Shown in pieces: positions 1-11,550 of a stretch of 64,000 bases of DNA (position 1 is its first letter; the number at the start of each line of letters is the position of its first letter). This DNA comes from Hippasteria phrygiana. Taxonomy: Eukaryota > Echinodermata > Asteroidea > Valvatida > Goniasteridae. A model generated the notes under the pieces. It saw only the letters and a list, made by a program, of their open reading frames with translations, was not told the origin of the DNA and did not search any database. The position numbers and the translations under genes were made by a program. Location of the stretch: the NCBI GenBank assembly GCA_037893225.1, contig JAZGUH010000204.1:1426001-1490000 (forward strand), given 5' to 3'.

Positions 1-589
1 ATATGGGGGAAATAACCACACCTTCATTACAGCCTTGCTTGAAAGTATTGCGTCAGCGACCTGAAATTGAGGTGCATATACGTACACTGTACGTGCACCC
101 AAGCAGCTGATGACACAAACGGCCTCAAACACTCGTTGTTTTGACGTATTTCTAAAGAAAATATTTTCAAACTCAGGAAACCTGCAAGAGCTATGATACA
201 TTCTGTCCCAGATTTTGTGTTTTGAAGTTTAAATTTTCCTCTGTCAGGTCGACAATTGTAAGAAGTATCGCCGAAGTCCACGTTAGAACCGCTCTCTTAT
301 GCATCGCTCTCTCGTAGTCTCCTGCGGTTGCTGAATTTACGTAAACAATGGCGCGGTACTATGGAGACTATTGTATGGCTCCCAGACGTCACATACACAC
401 GGTGAACTGCGCCAGACTAGTCACTTTTCAGCCTCTTTCCGTGAGAAGAAGTCGATTTTTTCAAAAGTTTGAGAGTGTTGTGCTCATTAACAAACAAGAT
501 TCACAACTAAGAACAACCCAAATACTATCTGTGATATTTATTTCTATTGAACCAACCAAAAAGAAATCATCCTCCTTAGGTACGTTACG
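1..589. other. Host DNA, no gene recognised
   Basis: AT-rich sequence without a recognisable protein, RNA or repeat. The short open frames here show no known motif and no convincing exon boundary. Confidence 0.5.
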
Positions 590-1425
590 AAAGAAGCTCT
601 TTTTGGGCCTTGGCCCACGGCCTATTATGACAATAATTACACTCGATATCCCAAGCCGGATATGTTTGCCTACTTGTACACTCACTTCCACATCCACGGC
701 ACGGGTACATCATTGGGGGCATCGCTGATTGAGTTCGCTGCTGTCCATGTACTTGGTGCTGACGGAAAACTTGGGGGAGCTGGGGGCGAAACTGACGCCG
801 TCCTGCATCAAATCCACCAATTGGTGGCTGTCTGGTAGATGGCTGGGTGGCTGAAATTGTCGTCAGCTGGTCTTGATTGCGGAGTTCACTTCCGTTGATG
901 GGGCTGGTTCTTGCACTGATGTTGACTGTGCAATCATTGCCCGAGTCACCGCCTCATCGACGGCTGCGCTTTTATTACCGTGCCCTGACGTTCGGGAGCA
1001 GTCCTCTCAAGAAAGCCTCCATGCGCTCCTCCGGAGACTTCTTGAGTTGACAGCACAGTTTCTCAACGTCAGTGAGGTACTTTTCTACTGTCTCGTTAGG
1101 CTCGGTCGGCCAGCTCGGACAATCTTACCCATCGCATGCCTTCGTGGGGTTGATATTTGTTTAGAAACGCTTGCTTCAACGTCGCAAAATTTGTGGTTGC
1201 TGCGGGTAGGTCTCTGTACCAATAACTGGCAGCGCCGGCCATATATAGGGGAAAGTTCTGGACCGTTGTTCTACCGTCCAAGCTTTCTGTAGAGCGTATA
1301 CCTCTCGTACCGGTCGACTCACAACTCAGGATCTTCCGAGTCGTACCCGGTAAACTTCGGAAGGATGGATTCAATATTGTAGCGTTTGGACCGGCTAGCA
1401 ACGGAGGGCGCTCTACACCTTCCAC
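590..1425 (-). pseudogene. Decayed Gypsy-type retrotransposon gag
   Basis: Read on the minus strand, about 1380-1100 gives the retrotransposon Gag signature: a WYRDLP-like core, then LKQAFLNKY. The adjoining frame (about 1100-960) continues with an EKYLTDVEKLC helix and a LLPNVR end. Further down (about 720-600) a cysteine cluster of C-x2-C-x3-C then C-x2-C-H type resembles a nucleocapsid zinc knuckle. The homologous stretches lie in at least three frames with internal stops, so the gene is broken and cannot make Gag. The family would package retroelement RNA. The right-hand end runs into sequence shared with 7.06-7.17 kb, so the boundary near 1386-1425 is uncertain. No protease, reverse transcriptase or integrase of the same element is visible to the left within the window. 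Confidence 0.6.
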
Positions 1426-1604
1426 GGTGCGGACTGGAGCCCCTGTGAAACAGACTGGTCAACCTGGTTCGGGAGCATGGGCGTCAATCCTGGGGGAGAC
1501 AGGGGGACATGTCCCCCCACATTTTGAAGGGTGGGGGACACAATATCAAATGTCCCCCCCCCCCATGTTTTTCAACTCGTGTATCTCATATAGGGCCCTA
1601 TATC

Positions 1605-1693
1605 ACTATGAACATCTAACAAAAGAAAACCCACGCAGTCTTTTGTTTGTAACAAAGGACTGCGTGGGTTTTCTTTTGTTAGATGTTCATAGT
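1605..1693. repeat. Perfect 36-bp hairpin
   Basis: Positions 1605-1640 are the exact reverse complement of 1658-1693, with a 17-nt spacer that itself partly pairs. It is a small foldback module within the 8-bp-TSD element. Confidence 0.85.
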
Positions 1694-3224
1694 ATATGTA
1701 CTATAGCAGAAAGTGTGAAACCTTAGCGGAAAGTGTGCAGACTGGGCGGAGGTAGCGCTCAGCAATATCTACGGGACTTGTGCGCGCTTTATGAGCAGCG
1801 CGTACCTACCTTAGCGCTGGGCACGAGCGAAGCGCGTACCGGGCGGTGCAAGCGTGCCAGCGAGCTGTGAAAGACGTACAATGTAAGTTTTTGGCTGGTC
1901 TCGCTGTGTGCATGTTTAGCTACATGTATGTAGCGTGGACATAATTGCGTTGGGCTGTGGAAACTTCCATAAAAAACCACGTCTCGTACATTTTCGTACA
2001 CCATTGAAAAAGGGAACACCACTCTGATTTCTTAAAAGAGTATAGGCTAAGGAAGAAAACAATTCTACATCAAACTGATATAAAATATTGAATTTTTAGT
2101 GAAAGGAAGGCCCGTACTTTTAAGGTTAAAAATCGTAGTTTTAGCACAATTTATCACTATTTTGTGTGTAAAATCGCGGTTTTCAGTAGACCAATATGTC
2201 TTTTCAACTCACCGTAAATAGAAACAGCGCCATTGTATGACTTTCTTTAAAAAGTGATGTTTAGGGAGATTCTGGTAAATATAAAAACTATTCTGATTGG
2301 ACCTTGTTAAGGCCCTGATCACCAATCATAATCCCGCTTACGAGAGCATTTAAGTTGTTGTTTATGTGTGCTACTGTCAGGGGTGAGATTGGCCAAAAAT
2401 GAAAAATCCACGAAAGATCCACGAAAAATCCACGAGGACCCACAGATCACTATAGTTTGTATTTACCTAAAAGCACCCCCCTTAAAATATCAATTTTTAT
2501 TGGTCTATATCCACTTTACGGTAAAAAACACCTTCAGGACAATACCTCAGGAATTCCAGATTACAAAAGAGATTCTTTTACAATTCTGAAATCCCGACAA
2601 AAAATCCTGAAATCAGGAAAAAATCCGGACAAATCTCACCCCTGTGCTAGTTGAGTCACGCCGGTGTCATATGAATATCCGACTCCCATGAAATATTGGC
2701 TTTTCTTCCCTGTTTATTGGTTAAACCCTCTCACATGCCCGGTCACTGTTCCATTTATCTCTACTTAGGCTTCCGCAGTAGAACCACTAAGTCGGCTTTT
2801 TAGGGAGACGGATATTCATACTACACCGGCCGCACTACTGCACTGGGTTTTTCTACTACGTTAGACCTACTACATTTTGTTACAATCGTAACACGCGCAA
2901 AATCTAGTATAAACGAATCCGGCGACCAAAATTAGAAGCATTTACTGCGGTGGCGAGGCGCTCGCGTGCGTGTTAGACGCACGCGCTCGACGCAGCTTCG
3001 ACCAACAGGCTGTTTACAACTTGCCAAAATGCGCACGCGAATCAAATTAAAGAACGCGGGCAGCCTGCACGCTAGCGCGGCACCACTGTAAAAATTGCGT
3101 CGGCGAATTCCTGTATAATAATAGGACCGGTTTTGGCCCCAAACAAATTGATGTGCACTCGCGAAAATCCCGTCCATCACCGATTGTGAATACGCATCAC
3201 TGATCACGCCACATCAACGATCAC

Positions 3225-3386
3225 GTGCAAAAGTCCATCACCGATCGCAAAAGTCCATCACCGATCGCAAAAGTCCATCACCGATTGCGAAAGTCCATCA
3301 CCGATCGCGAAAGGCCATCACCGATCGCGAAAGTCTATCACCGATCGCGAAAGTCCATCACCGATCGTGAAAGTGCATCGCCGATT
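3225..3386. repeat. 20-bp minisatellite
   Basis: About eight head-to-tail copies of a 20-bp unit of the form gcaaaagtccatcaccgatc. The last copies are diverged. There are no spacers, so this is not a CRISPR array. Confidence 0.9.
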
Positions 3387-4158
3387 CGATTATCACCTTA
3401 ATTAATGTATCTTTAGTGTTGCAATTAGCTGCGCTTTATGCAAGGCTAGCGTTGCTTCCTAGGCCAAGCAGTGCGATAGTAGCTGCGTATTGTTACTAGG
3501 ACTCTAACCAACGAGCACAGGTTACCCGGGACACCATCACAAAAACAACTTATGTGAAGCAAAATTATTATAGACATTTAATATCAACACTATATGCCAT
3601 CATGAGCGCGCTCCTGACACCTTAAAAATGCCTAAAACTCCGCTTCCTGGGGATCTTCCATCTGCCCCCCCCCCCCGGGGGGCTTTGCCCCTGGTCCCAC
3701 CAGGTACCATAAGACAAGCCCATGGGCATCGCCAGGATTGTTTCTAGATGTGAGCTAACTAAGCACTCACCAGAAAGCAGCAAAGGGAGAAATCACCGGC
3801 CGTGGAAAAAATCTAAAGGAGAGGGGGTGCTAGACATCACTAAATACAAAAATTGTTCAAGACTGCGATACCAAGACCTATTGTATAAAGCCGCATTTCA
3901 GGCGCCTTTATGCAGGTTTCGAGTGTTCTAAATATATATACATTCAATTGAGTACGACATTGACTTCGCACCTCGTCTTCTTATTTATTTTTTTTCTCCT
4001 TTTTTTGGAATTTCCGGGGGGATTCCCCTTCCCCCCCCCCCCCCCCCCCCGCCACGCCCATGGGCGCCAAGACGCCCGCCGTGTGCGCTTCACAGTGCAT
4101 AATAATTCTTGACTTCAGCGATGTCCCCCCCACAGTTGAAATTGAATTGACGCCCATG

Positions 4159-4343
4159 TTCGGGAGCCTTCTTTGTTTTTGTGATATAGCGTCAGTGCAG
4201 TCATATGTTTAGAGTTTGCTATGTGAAGAAGTTTTTGTGTTCTGTATCCTAAATTGAGGAATAAAGCGAGGTTCTTGCAGAAATATAATTGCCTGAGTTG
4301 TCATTGATTGTGTTCCGATCACCTACCAATCGACACGCTACAC
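4159..4343 (+). repeat. LTR-like segment, right part, followed by possible primer-binding site
   Basis: About 175 bp from the ttgtttttgtgatatagcg region to cgacacgctaca recur almost identically at 7.17-7.34 kb. The copy here continues upstream of the 8-bp-TSD insertion (1388-1475), giving one interrupted LTR-like unit. Directly after its CA end lies tggcggcagcggtgac (4345-4360), which resembles the TGG-starting primer-binding site of LTR retrotransposons. A 76-codon frame starting at ATG 4430 follows but has no recognisable domain. Confidence 0.5.
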
Positions 4344-4834
4344 TGGCGGCAGCGGTGACACGATCTGGACGGGAAATTCAGGTATTTTTGATTGTTGTTT
4401 GCTCGGTTGCTTGAACAAGGAACGGCGTTATGGCCACATGTAGGGAACATAGCGGGGATACGGCGGGAGCGAGTTGCCTTCGACCGGATGAGACCCTGAA
4501 TTCATATGTGACGATAGATGAATTGCAATCTTTCTTGTCCCCCGGCCCACAGTCTAGTGGGGGAATTACTCTGGGGAGGGTAGCAAAGGAGTGGGAATGC
4601 GACCTGTGGGGGCGTGATGATGGGGAGAAACCACTTCGATTTACAGTAGGGGCCAGATAACTACGAGTACGCATTTTCCCTCTCTCCGCAAACCAGTACA
4701 TAGCAATATAACCAGCCCGCTTGATTTTTGCCGGAAATAGTTGCACACGTGACCTGGACCTGCGCGGTTTTGGCGGAAGTGGCTGCACGCGTGACCACGT
4801 GACGGGTCTATGCTTCCCCGAAGGGACCAACCAA

Positions 4835-5405
4835 ACACAAACAAACGAGATGGATTCTTACCATTCGGAGAGGATCCGCTGTACACAAACCAATGAGGCG
4901 GATCCCCCCAGAGGATCCGCTGTGCACAAACCAATGAGGTGGATCCTTACCATTCGGAGAGGATCCGCTGTACACAAGCCAATCAGGCGGATCCCTCCCC
5001 CCCCCCCCCCCCCCCCCCCCCAGAGAATCCGCTTTACACAAGCCAATGAGGTGGATTCCCCCAGAGGATCCGCTGTACACAAACCAATGAGGCGGATCCT
5101 ACCATTCGGAGGATCCGCTGTACACAAACGCATGAGGTGGATTCTTACTATTCGGAGGATCCGCTGTACACAAACCAATGAGGTGGATCCTTACCATTCG
5201 GAGAGGATCCGCTGTGCACAAACCAATGAGGTGGACCCCCCCCCCCCCCCCCCCCCAGAGGATCCGCCGTGCACAAACAAATGAGGTGGATCCTTACCAT
5301 TCGGAGAGGATCCGCCGTGCACAAGCCAATGAAGTGGATCCTTACCATTCGGAGAGGATCTGCCTTGCACAAACAACGAGGTGGATCCTTACTATTCGGA
5401 GAGAA
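4835..5405. repeat. About 48-bp minisatellite rich in GGATCC
   Basis: Roughly a dozen copies of a unit running from gaggatccgctgtacacaaa to ggatccttaccattcgga. In several units the last part is replaced by a run of C. The long proline- or glycine-rich open frames on both strands arise from this periodicity and are not genes. Confidence 0.9.
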
Positions 5406-5470
5406 AAAATTATCCTGGAAACAGTGACTGCAGTTTAGATACTTTCTCAAATCTTGTCTAAAGTCTGCCC

Positions 5471-5693
5471 CTAATAAAGGACACTGTGGGCTTCATCAAT
5501 CACAACCTGAGTCACACTGTTCTGAAAGGGCTTTGTGACGAAAACATCACACACGTTTCTCCAATAAATGTTCAAGATGCCCAGTAACGTCAAAAAATCT
5601 TCCATCCGTAACACTTTCACTCTGGTGTCCTGTTGCTCATCTGCAATAGTTGGGCACCTTTTGTCACTGACTTGAATGGCACATGCACCGTAT
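5471..5693 (-). pseudogene. RecQ-like helicase exon, broken
   Basis: On the minus strand a pyrimidine-rich acceptor (tttttcttttcatgcag) precedes an open segment of about 70 residues ending in QVVIDEAHSVLY, the Walker B/motif II of superfamily 2 helicases. The preceding YWRNVCDVF...PFQ stretch resembles the region before motif II in RecQ helicases. A stop codon (TAG) follows the motif where RecQ proteins usually have tryptophan, so a single G-to-A change may have killed the frame. No neighbouring exon was found. It is probably a pseudogene fragment or part of a helicase-bearing mobile element; a different DEAH/DEAD helicase cannot be excluded. Confidence 0.5.
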
Positions 5694-6113
5694 CTGCATG
5701 AAAAGAAAAAGAAATTTACACAAATTAATAGCAGTACTGCTGTTTGCATACATAGCATAAGTCGGGTGCCATCAGTGGATATGCATTATTGCCTGATGGC
5801 GCAGTGCTATATCAGTCATCAACTGTACCACTATCAAAATGGAGATAAAGTCTTTCCTACAGGATCACCTGATCACGCAAATCTATTTCTGAGCAAGTGC
5901 AAACACATCTTTGACAAACAAGTGAATCGGTAGTGTTAAAAGATTTCAAAAATGAATATCTTCCAACTATTTGTCAGGGTTGTTTTTGCACAAATACTGG
6001 CACTGGATGCCTGAAACATGAGTAAGCACTCGTTGGACAATCAGTTCAGATATAGAACTCGCTATTGTATAAATAAAAAGCTAACATGATTCAGATCAGA
6101 CTAGTTTTAATAT
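5694..6113. other. Intergenic, nothing recognised
   Basis: AT-rich sequence between the helicase remnant and a terminal-inverted-repeat element. No exon, RNA or repeat was recognised. Confidence 0.5.
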
Positions 6114-6491
6114 GAAAGATTTTACTTTTATACCCCCAACCAAAATCGTTAAGGAACAGCAAATCTTGGAAAATACCCATCCATTTGTGTTCATAGTTGT
6201 ATCACTTGGCACAACCTTTAATTTTGAGAATTTTGTTGGGACATTTTATTGCAATATAGGGGAAGAAAGTTTGTGTTTTTTGTTAGAAGTTCTTGGCACC
6301 ATGTAAAGTCACTCAAAGTGTTCACAATCATACATGTTGATTTCTTCCTAATTTTGTACAGATTTTGCTGAAATATATCTTGATATAACAGGTTGTACTG
6401 TTTAGACAGTTGTTATCAAGGAGGGTTGGTTATTTTCCAAGATTTTGCTGTTCTTGACCGATTTTGGTGGGGGTATAAAGTAAAATCTTTC
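6114..6491. mobile_element. MITE with about 60-bp terminal inverted repeats
   Basis: The first 60 or so bases (gaaagattttacttttatac...) recur in reverse complement at 6430-6491 with few differences. The interior is non-coding. The target duplication is not clear, so the superfamily is unassigned. Confidence 0.75.
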
Positions 6492-7061
6492 CATCTTACC
6501 CTTTGAATCTGCTCTCCAATGATTGAATTAAGCGGGCTGCAAATGGTTGTTGCTGCTCTAAGTATACATGGCAACTACACGATGAGACTCCAGTCCAGTC
6601 TCACTCAGTGTTCTTATTTCTCCATATTACTAAGTCCATCGTTCTCGTATATCCAGCATCACACTTCACAGTCTTCTTGTTTTTGTAGGCAAAATCGACA
6701 TCGTCATGATCATGATCGTGTCTGCTCCGCGAAGGCAACATTTCAAGCATTTCAACAGCATAGGTTTCAAATATGAAAAGCAGTGCCTCTCTCCTTGTTA
6801 ATGGTTGCGAAAATATACCTTTAGACCTAACCGTAAATCTAAACGAATATTCGTAATACATGTAATATACACTGACGTATAATCACCACACGTACATATT
6901 GGCCGTACTATACCGTGGCCCAGTTGCATTGTGGGTATGATCCCTAATCTGCAACATTTGCATAAAACCGGAGGAATTCCTCCGAAATATATTACCCGCT
7001 ACCGGTCCATACTTTTGAAATCCGAAGGACAATGTAGGGACCGGGAACCAGTCTAAGAGCC

Positions 7062-7344
7062 CCTGTGAAGTGGACCGGCTAGAAACGGAGGGCGCTCTAC
7101 ACCTTTCACAGTGCGGACTGTACTGGAGCCCCTGTGAAACAGACTGGTAATTATCCCGGCTCGGGAGCCATCTTTTGTTTTTGTGATATAGCGTCACTGC
7201 AGTCACATGTTTGAAGTTTGCTATGTAAAGAAGTTTTTGTGTTCTGTATCCTAAATTGAGGAATAAAGCGAGGTTCTTGCAGAAATATAATTGCCCGGGT
7301 TGTCATTGATTGTGTTCCGATCACCTACCAATCGACACGCTACA
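7062..7344 (+). repeat. LTR-like segment, second copy
   Basis: This stretch matches 1388-1475 joined to 4159-4343 across the transposon insertion and ends at the same cgacacgctaca. It is either the 3' partner of that copy or a solo LTR. No clear polypurine tract or short target duplication is visible at its ends. Confidence 0.5.
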
Positions 7345-7924
7345 ATATGCAATGTACAACGCCAAGGCCGATGAAAGCTGTTGCTTCGGCTTCGATCGTG
7401 GGTCATGAAAAAAAAGCTAGATGCTGAGAGAGGTACCCGGATTCTGCACCAAATATAACCCGGCAGGTTATATGGACAAGGAAAAACTATAATAGACGAA
7501 GTTGTACTTGAGATGAAGTGGTTTATTCGGTTGACGGTGATGTTCTCTCTGCCTGGTTTCTGAATTCTACTGGTTTTTATACATTTAATGGACATTCCAA
7601 TCTCACAGCTAACTAACATGTTTTCTTGCCTTATTAGGAATTGTTCACTAACTCTTGTATGTTAATAATACAATATCGATGGTGTTTGGTCCACTTGTGT
7701 CCGAGGGTGGGGCAAGGCAAATTAATTGCACGATTAGATTTCCTTATAAGTCCGTGGACTGATGCACTGCGGCCTTCCGGTCCAGCCGGTCCAACCAGAG
7801 TCCACCCACGATAGCTTTGTGGTTAAACTAGCCATTCCTGAGATGTGTCTCATTATGTACCAGGAAAGTTGTTCTGCTCCTTGTGGGTCAACCTGTAAAA
7901 CAGGATATTTTATCATGGTGATAG
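7345..7924. other. Intergenic, nothing recognised
   Basis: No coding motif, RNA or repeat was recognised in this stretch. Confidence 0.45.
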
Positions 7925-8725
7925 TATCTCAAAGTCAAAGGTTGTTCGGGATAAAATTGCTGACGTAATGTCACGCCATGTTACGCGAACGCCCATTCTG
8001 ATTGAATTTAACACGTGCGTGTTGTGCGACCACCTTATGCGTTCACACGCGCGCGTTAGGTCACGCATGTCATTCGGGATAAAATGTCATTGTGCACATG
8101 CGCAGTTGAAATACTGAACTGGCTTATTCGGTATCTTGGGGGTGCGTTCGACCGAGCGTGCTACCCGTGTTAACACGAGTATACTCTTGAGCACACGAAC
8201 GGCAGGAGTATGACCCGAGGGTAGCCGAGAGTATCTGCGCCGGAGGTGTCGTCACGTGATTGTTTCTACTTAAATTTCAAGATGGCGGAAAGTAAACATT
8301 TCGGACTTTTCCAATGACTTTTTTTTTTTTTTCGATTGTTGAACTGATCTTTGGATTATATATTGTCATAAATATGATACATAAGGGAAAATGTTAAACT
8401 ATCTCCAATACTAACCTTGACCGTTCGTGCGAGGCGGTTCGAGAGTAGTACGCACGCAACATTTTCCTGCACCCGCGAGTATCAAGAGTAACACGCTCGA
8501 ACGCAACCTCGATAAAGTAGTCCAGGTCAAAGGTTATTCGGGATAATGTTGCAGACGTAATGTCACGTGATGTTACGCGAACGCCGATATTGATTATATT
8601 TAACACGTGCGCGTTCTACGACTAATTTTTTCCGCATTCACACGCGCGCGTTAGGTCACACGGGTCATTAAGATAACCATGTCATTGTGCACATGCGCAG
8701 TTGAAATACCGGACTGGCTTATCGA
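7925..8725. repeat. Diverged direct repeat interrupted by an inverted-repeat element
   Basis: A roughly 200-bp sequence containing cacgcgcgcgttaggtcac and tcattgtgcacatgcgcagt occurs at about 7930-8135 and again at 8520-8725. Between them, 8139-8510 has inverted ends around tgcgttcg...cgaacgca and an internal gttcgtg/cacgaac pair, typical of a small non-autonomous DNA transposon. Confidence 0.65.
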
Positions 8726-9676
8726 CCTTTATCATGGTACAGCCATCTTGTTTTTCTCCTATTAAAATCAATGTAACCAAACCGAGGCTGGAAGGATAAA
8801 TAGTCTGGCACCTTCATTCAATAATTGGAATCACTGTTCATAATTACTAATGCATACAGGGAACAAAACAAAGATGGTGACAGTATGATAAAGGTCTATT
8901 CGGAACTATCCTCATCCAGTAAAAAGAAAGTCACAGCAAAAATCATCTGAAGCGCTAGACTTGAAGACAAGTCGTTTAGACAGTCTTGTTTTGTCCGCAG
9001 GCGACGTCATTATCATATTACCAGCGCGGTACGTCAGGTTAATACGCCCGCCTTTCGTGAAGTTCCGACATGTCTAGATAAAGTCGACGAACACCTTCTT
9101 GAGTCCGAGGTTGCACAGAACGTTCCCACATGTTATTATACCGCTCGCTACACGTAACCCCTGGAAAGTACGGTGTAAGTATTATAATACGCGGCGGCGC
9201 AGGCAGACCAAAGCCGACCAATTACCGACTTGATTTCAAGTCTACTGAAGCGCATACGCACACCCGTTGCGTTGTTTAGGCAGAGTCAAATGAAACCTTC
9301 ATTACTGATTGTCTGTGCTGTAGTCGAGTCCACCCAATCCTAGTCCGAGTCCTTGGGGTCCGAGTCCAAGTCCTTGTGTTCGATTCTGAGTCCGAGTCCG
9401 AGTTTGAATCTCACGTACATGTACAGTGTTCTCGCTGACACATAGACAGTACACAAATACTACACAGCATGGTCAAAAAGGGTATTCACGGTAATGAGAG
9501 GCTTTTATTTATGGTTAAGGTTGCACACCAGTAAATAAACTTCCATAGACTCCCATCCAATGATAAATACGCAAACTTCTAAAATTCAGGAAAAATACTT
9601 ACATGTAAAACTCTCCAAGGTGTTTGAGACACACATCAAATTAAAGCTTGTTTCATCATTTTTAAGTTTCTGTTCA
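8726..9676. other. Intergenic with a GAGTCC-rich tract
   Basis: No gene is recognised. Positions 9332-9408 form an irregular array of gagtcc/gagtccgagtcc motifs. A similar array lies at 20.81-20.94 kb, so it belongs to a dispersed simple-repeat family. Confidence 0.6.
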
Positions 9677-10110
9677 ATTTTATTTATTTATTTATTTATT
9701 AAATATCTTTAAACAGGACAAAATTACCAGCATAGGCTGTTTTCCATCAATGACCTGTAAAATGATAAAAAATAAGACAAATAACACAATACAAAGCTAA
9801 TTAACAATTATAACAAAAAACAACAAAATCATTTAAATCACTTAAAATAAAGTTTCTTATATAAACATTTAAAGTTATAAAAGGACGGAGACATCTGAAT
9901 TGATAAAGGAATGTTATTCCAGACATTTGCACCCGCATACTTATACGACTGCTTAAAACTTTCAACATTGGGTCTAGGGAAGACAACATTTAAAGAATCA
10001 GCATTTCTAGTGTTAAAACCATGTCTATCGAAATACATTTCTATGTCATTACATAGTCGAATTGGAGCAATCCCGTAAACACATTTACACATTAAACAGG
10101 CTAAGTTTTA
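9677..10110 (-). mobile_element. LINE 3' end (CR1/L2-like non-LTR retrotransposon)
   Basis: An 84-residue minus-strand frame at 9838-10092 has the conserved end of CR1/L2-type reverse-transcriptase proteins: KCVYGIAP, then TRNAD, then SYKYAGANVWNNIP, then a short helix ending in a KKLYFK-like tail. Downstream on the same strand the sequence ends in tandem AAAT units (9677-9703), the expected microsatellite tail. The catalytic domain is absent, so this is a 5'-truncated dead copy, as LINE insertions usually are. Confidence 0.75.
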
Positions 10111-10733
10111 ATCCCTTCTTTCCTCTGAGGTTTACCAAGATAATTGCTTATTAATGTCTTCACCATGAAAGCTAACATAGTCAAAATTATGGGGAATAAC
10201 CAATGACTTTTGGGAGAATTTTTCATCCAAAGATGATCCCCCTAAAAGTAGTCCCGTAGCCCATCGCCAGCTTGAAATATGAGGCCTACGCTCCATTGCA
10301 AAAAGAACACTTTTAGGGCCCAATTTCATCAAAATTTCACAGTAATACAAGCTAGCAGTCCTGTGCACGGCTTCCAGCCTTCTCTTTTACAAACCCTCAA
10401 GTTGATGGCCCACAATATGCTCCAACAGCAGATAATTTGAGGGGTCGCAAATCGTGATTTGGCCGGCGTAGGCAATTTTCGGCCCATTTTACTGGTCTGC
10501 ACCCCTAAGAGAGGCTTTCAACACTTGAATGACATTTAAATATAACCCATAAATATAGTCCATACATGACATACATGTATGTATGTGATTTTGGGCACAT
10601 AAACATCTGCAAGTATTGTCTAGTACTTCACTCAAGCGGAAAATCCCTGATACAACTTGGATTTGCACAGTAGTTTGAGAAACTTCAAAGGAACCTTGCC
10701 GTGACACAACCTGGTGAAATTACTTTCAGCCAT
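10111..10733. other. Intergenic, nothing recognised
   Basis: No gene or repeat was recognised between the LINE remnant and the following small inverted-repeat element. Confidence 0.45.
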
Positions 10734-10935
10734 TACACTCCAAAAAAGTTGGTCAAAATGGGTTGATATTTTGCCCAATGTCGGGCAACATGTCAAGAAC
10801 CCAAAATATTGGACAAATTCTTCCCAATAACTTGTCAATTTTTTCCTGAATTAGCCAACAATGTGGTAAATTTATACCAAAGTTGGGTAAATAGAAGTTG
10901 CCCAATTATGTTCAACCCAACGTTTTTACAGTGTA
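10734..10935. mobile_element. Small MITE with TACACT ends
   Basis: Begins tacactcc and ends cagtgta. Subterminal tgggttga/tcaaccca segments are complementary, and internal ttgggcaa-like motifs repeat in both orientations. The sequence is about 200 bp and non-coding. Confidence 0.6.
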
Positions 10936-11550
10936 TTATTTGAGATTATAATGCCAGAATAAAGAAAAACTAATGGGCTTTATGATGATACTGAACTCCC
11001 TGTACCTTATTCCAATTTTAAAATATGACGTGAAAGAAATAACAGCTTTAAAAAAAAAGCAGCTTTGAACAAAAATCACGCATTGCATGTGCCTCTAACG
11101 TCACCATAAAAGCGTCCATTATTTCAACTTTATCTGTCTTTTTTCCAAACCAAAATTGCCCCTGGAGATTTAATAATACTGAAAAAAAGAAGAAGATGTA
11201 TTCAACCAGGTTTGTTTTACTTCAATCAATGATTAGTTTGATTACTCAAAAAATGGTCTTGGGGAACATTCCTCTTTAGCAGGGCTGTAGTCAAGTCCCG
11301 ATCTGACTCTGATGACAAGTAGTAGGTCAAACTTTAGCTTTAAAGGTAGTGTACATGATTGGTCATTGTTGCAATTTTCAGAAATGGGCGGATTTGGGGG
11401 TTAGTTTTTTATAGGAAATATCGTTCCACTGACCTGTTCAAAATTTTGCGTTGTTGGATGGCGAAAAAAACGAGAGAAAAACGGTGCTCGTTTTTAACCG
11501 TCGGGCGGATGATAGCCTTTAGTCAAGGCGCGCGTGGTTACCCGGAGGCA
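10936..11550. other. Intergenic; segment shared with 33.3-33.5 kb
   Basis: Positions about 11390-11550 (taggaaatat...ggcgaaaaaaacgagagaaa...gtcaaggcgcgcgtgg) recur inverted at 33.27-33.52 kb, so they belong to a dispersed element. Nothing else was recognised. Confidence 0.55.

Larger units (their letters stand above)
1476..4158. mobile_element. DNA transposon with 8-bp target duplication (hAT-like)
   Basis: The ends are exact 13-bp inverted repeats, CATGGGCGTCAAT at 1476-1488 and its complement at 4146-4158. They are flanked by a perfect 8-bp duplication, TTCGGGAG, at 1468-1475 and 4159-4166. Removing the element rejoins an LTR-like sequence that is intact at 7.1-7.3 kb, which independently supports the insertion. 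Eight-bp duplications and CA...TG ends suit hAT, although P-type elements also make 8 bp. No transposase is visible, so the copy is non-autonomous. The interior is a patchwork holding a 36-bp perfect hairpin, a 20-bp minisatellite and C-rich tracts. Confidence 0.75.

Noticed and set aside
3225..3386. CRISPR-like array in host DNA
   Set aside because: Head-to-tail 20-bp repeats without spacers.
4721..5450. Long proline- or glycine-rich open frames on both strands
   Set aside because: They follow the period of the minisatellite and its C runs, and appear in several frames at once.
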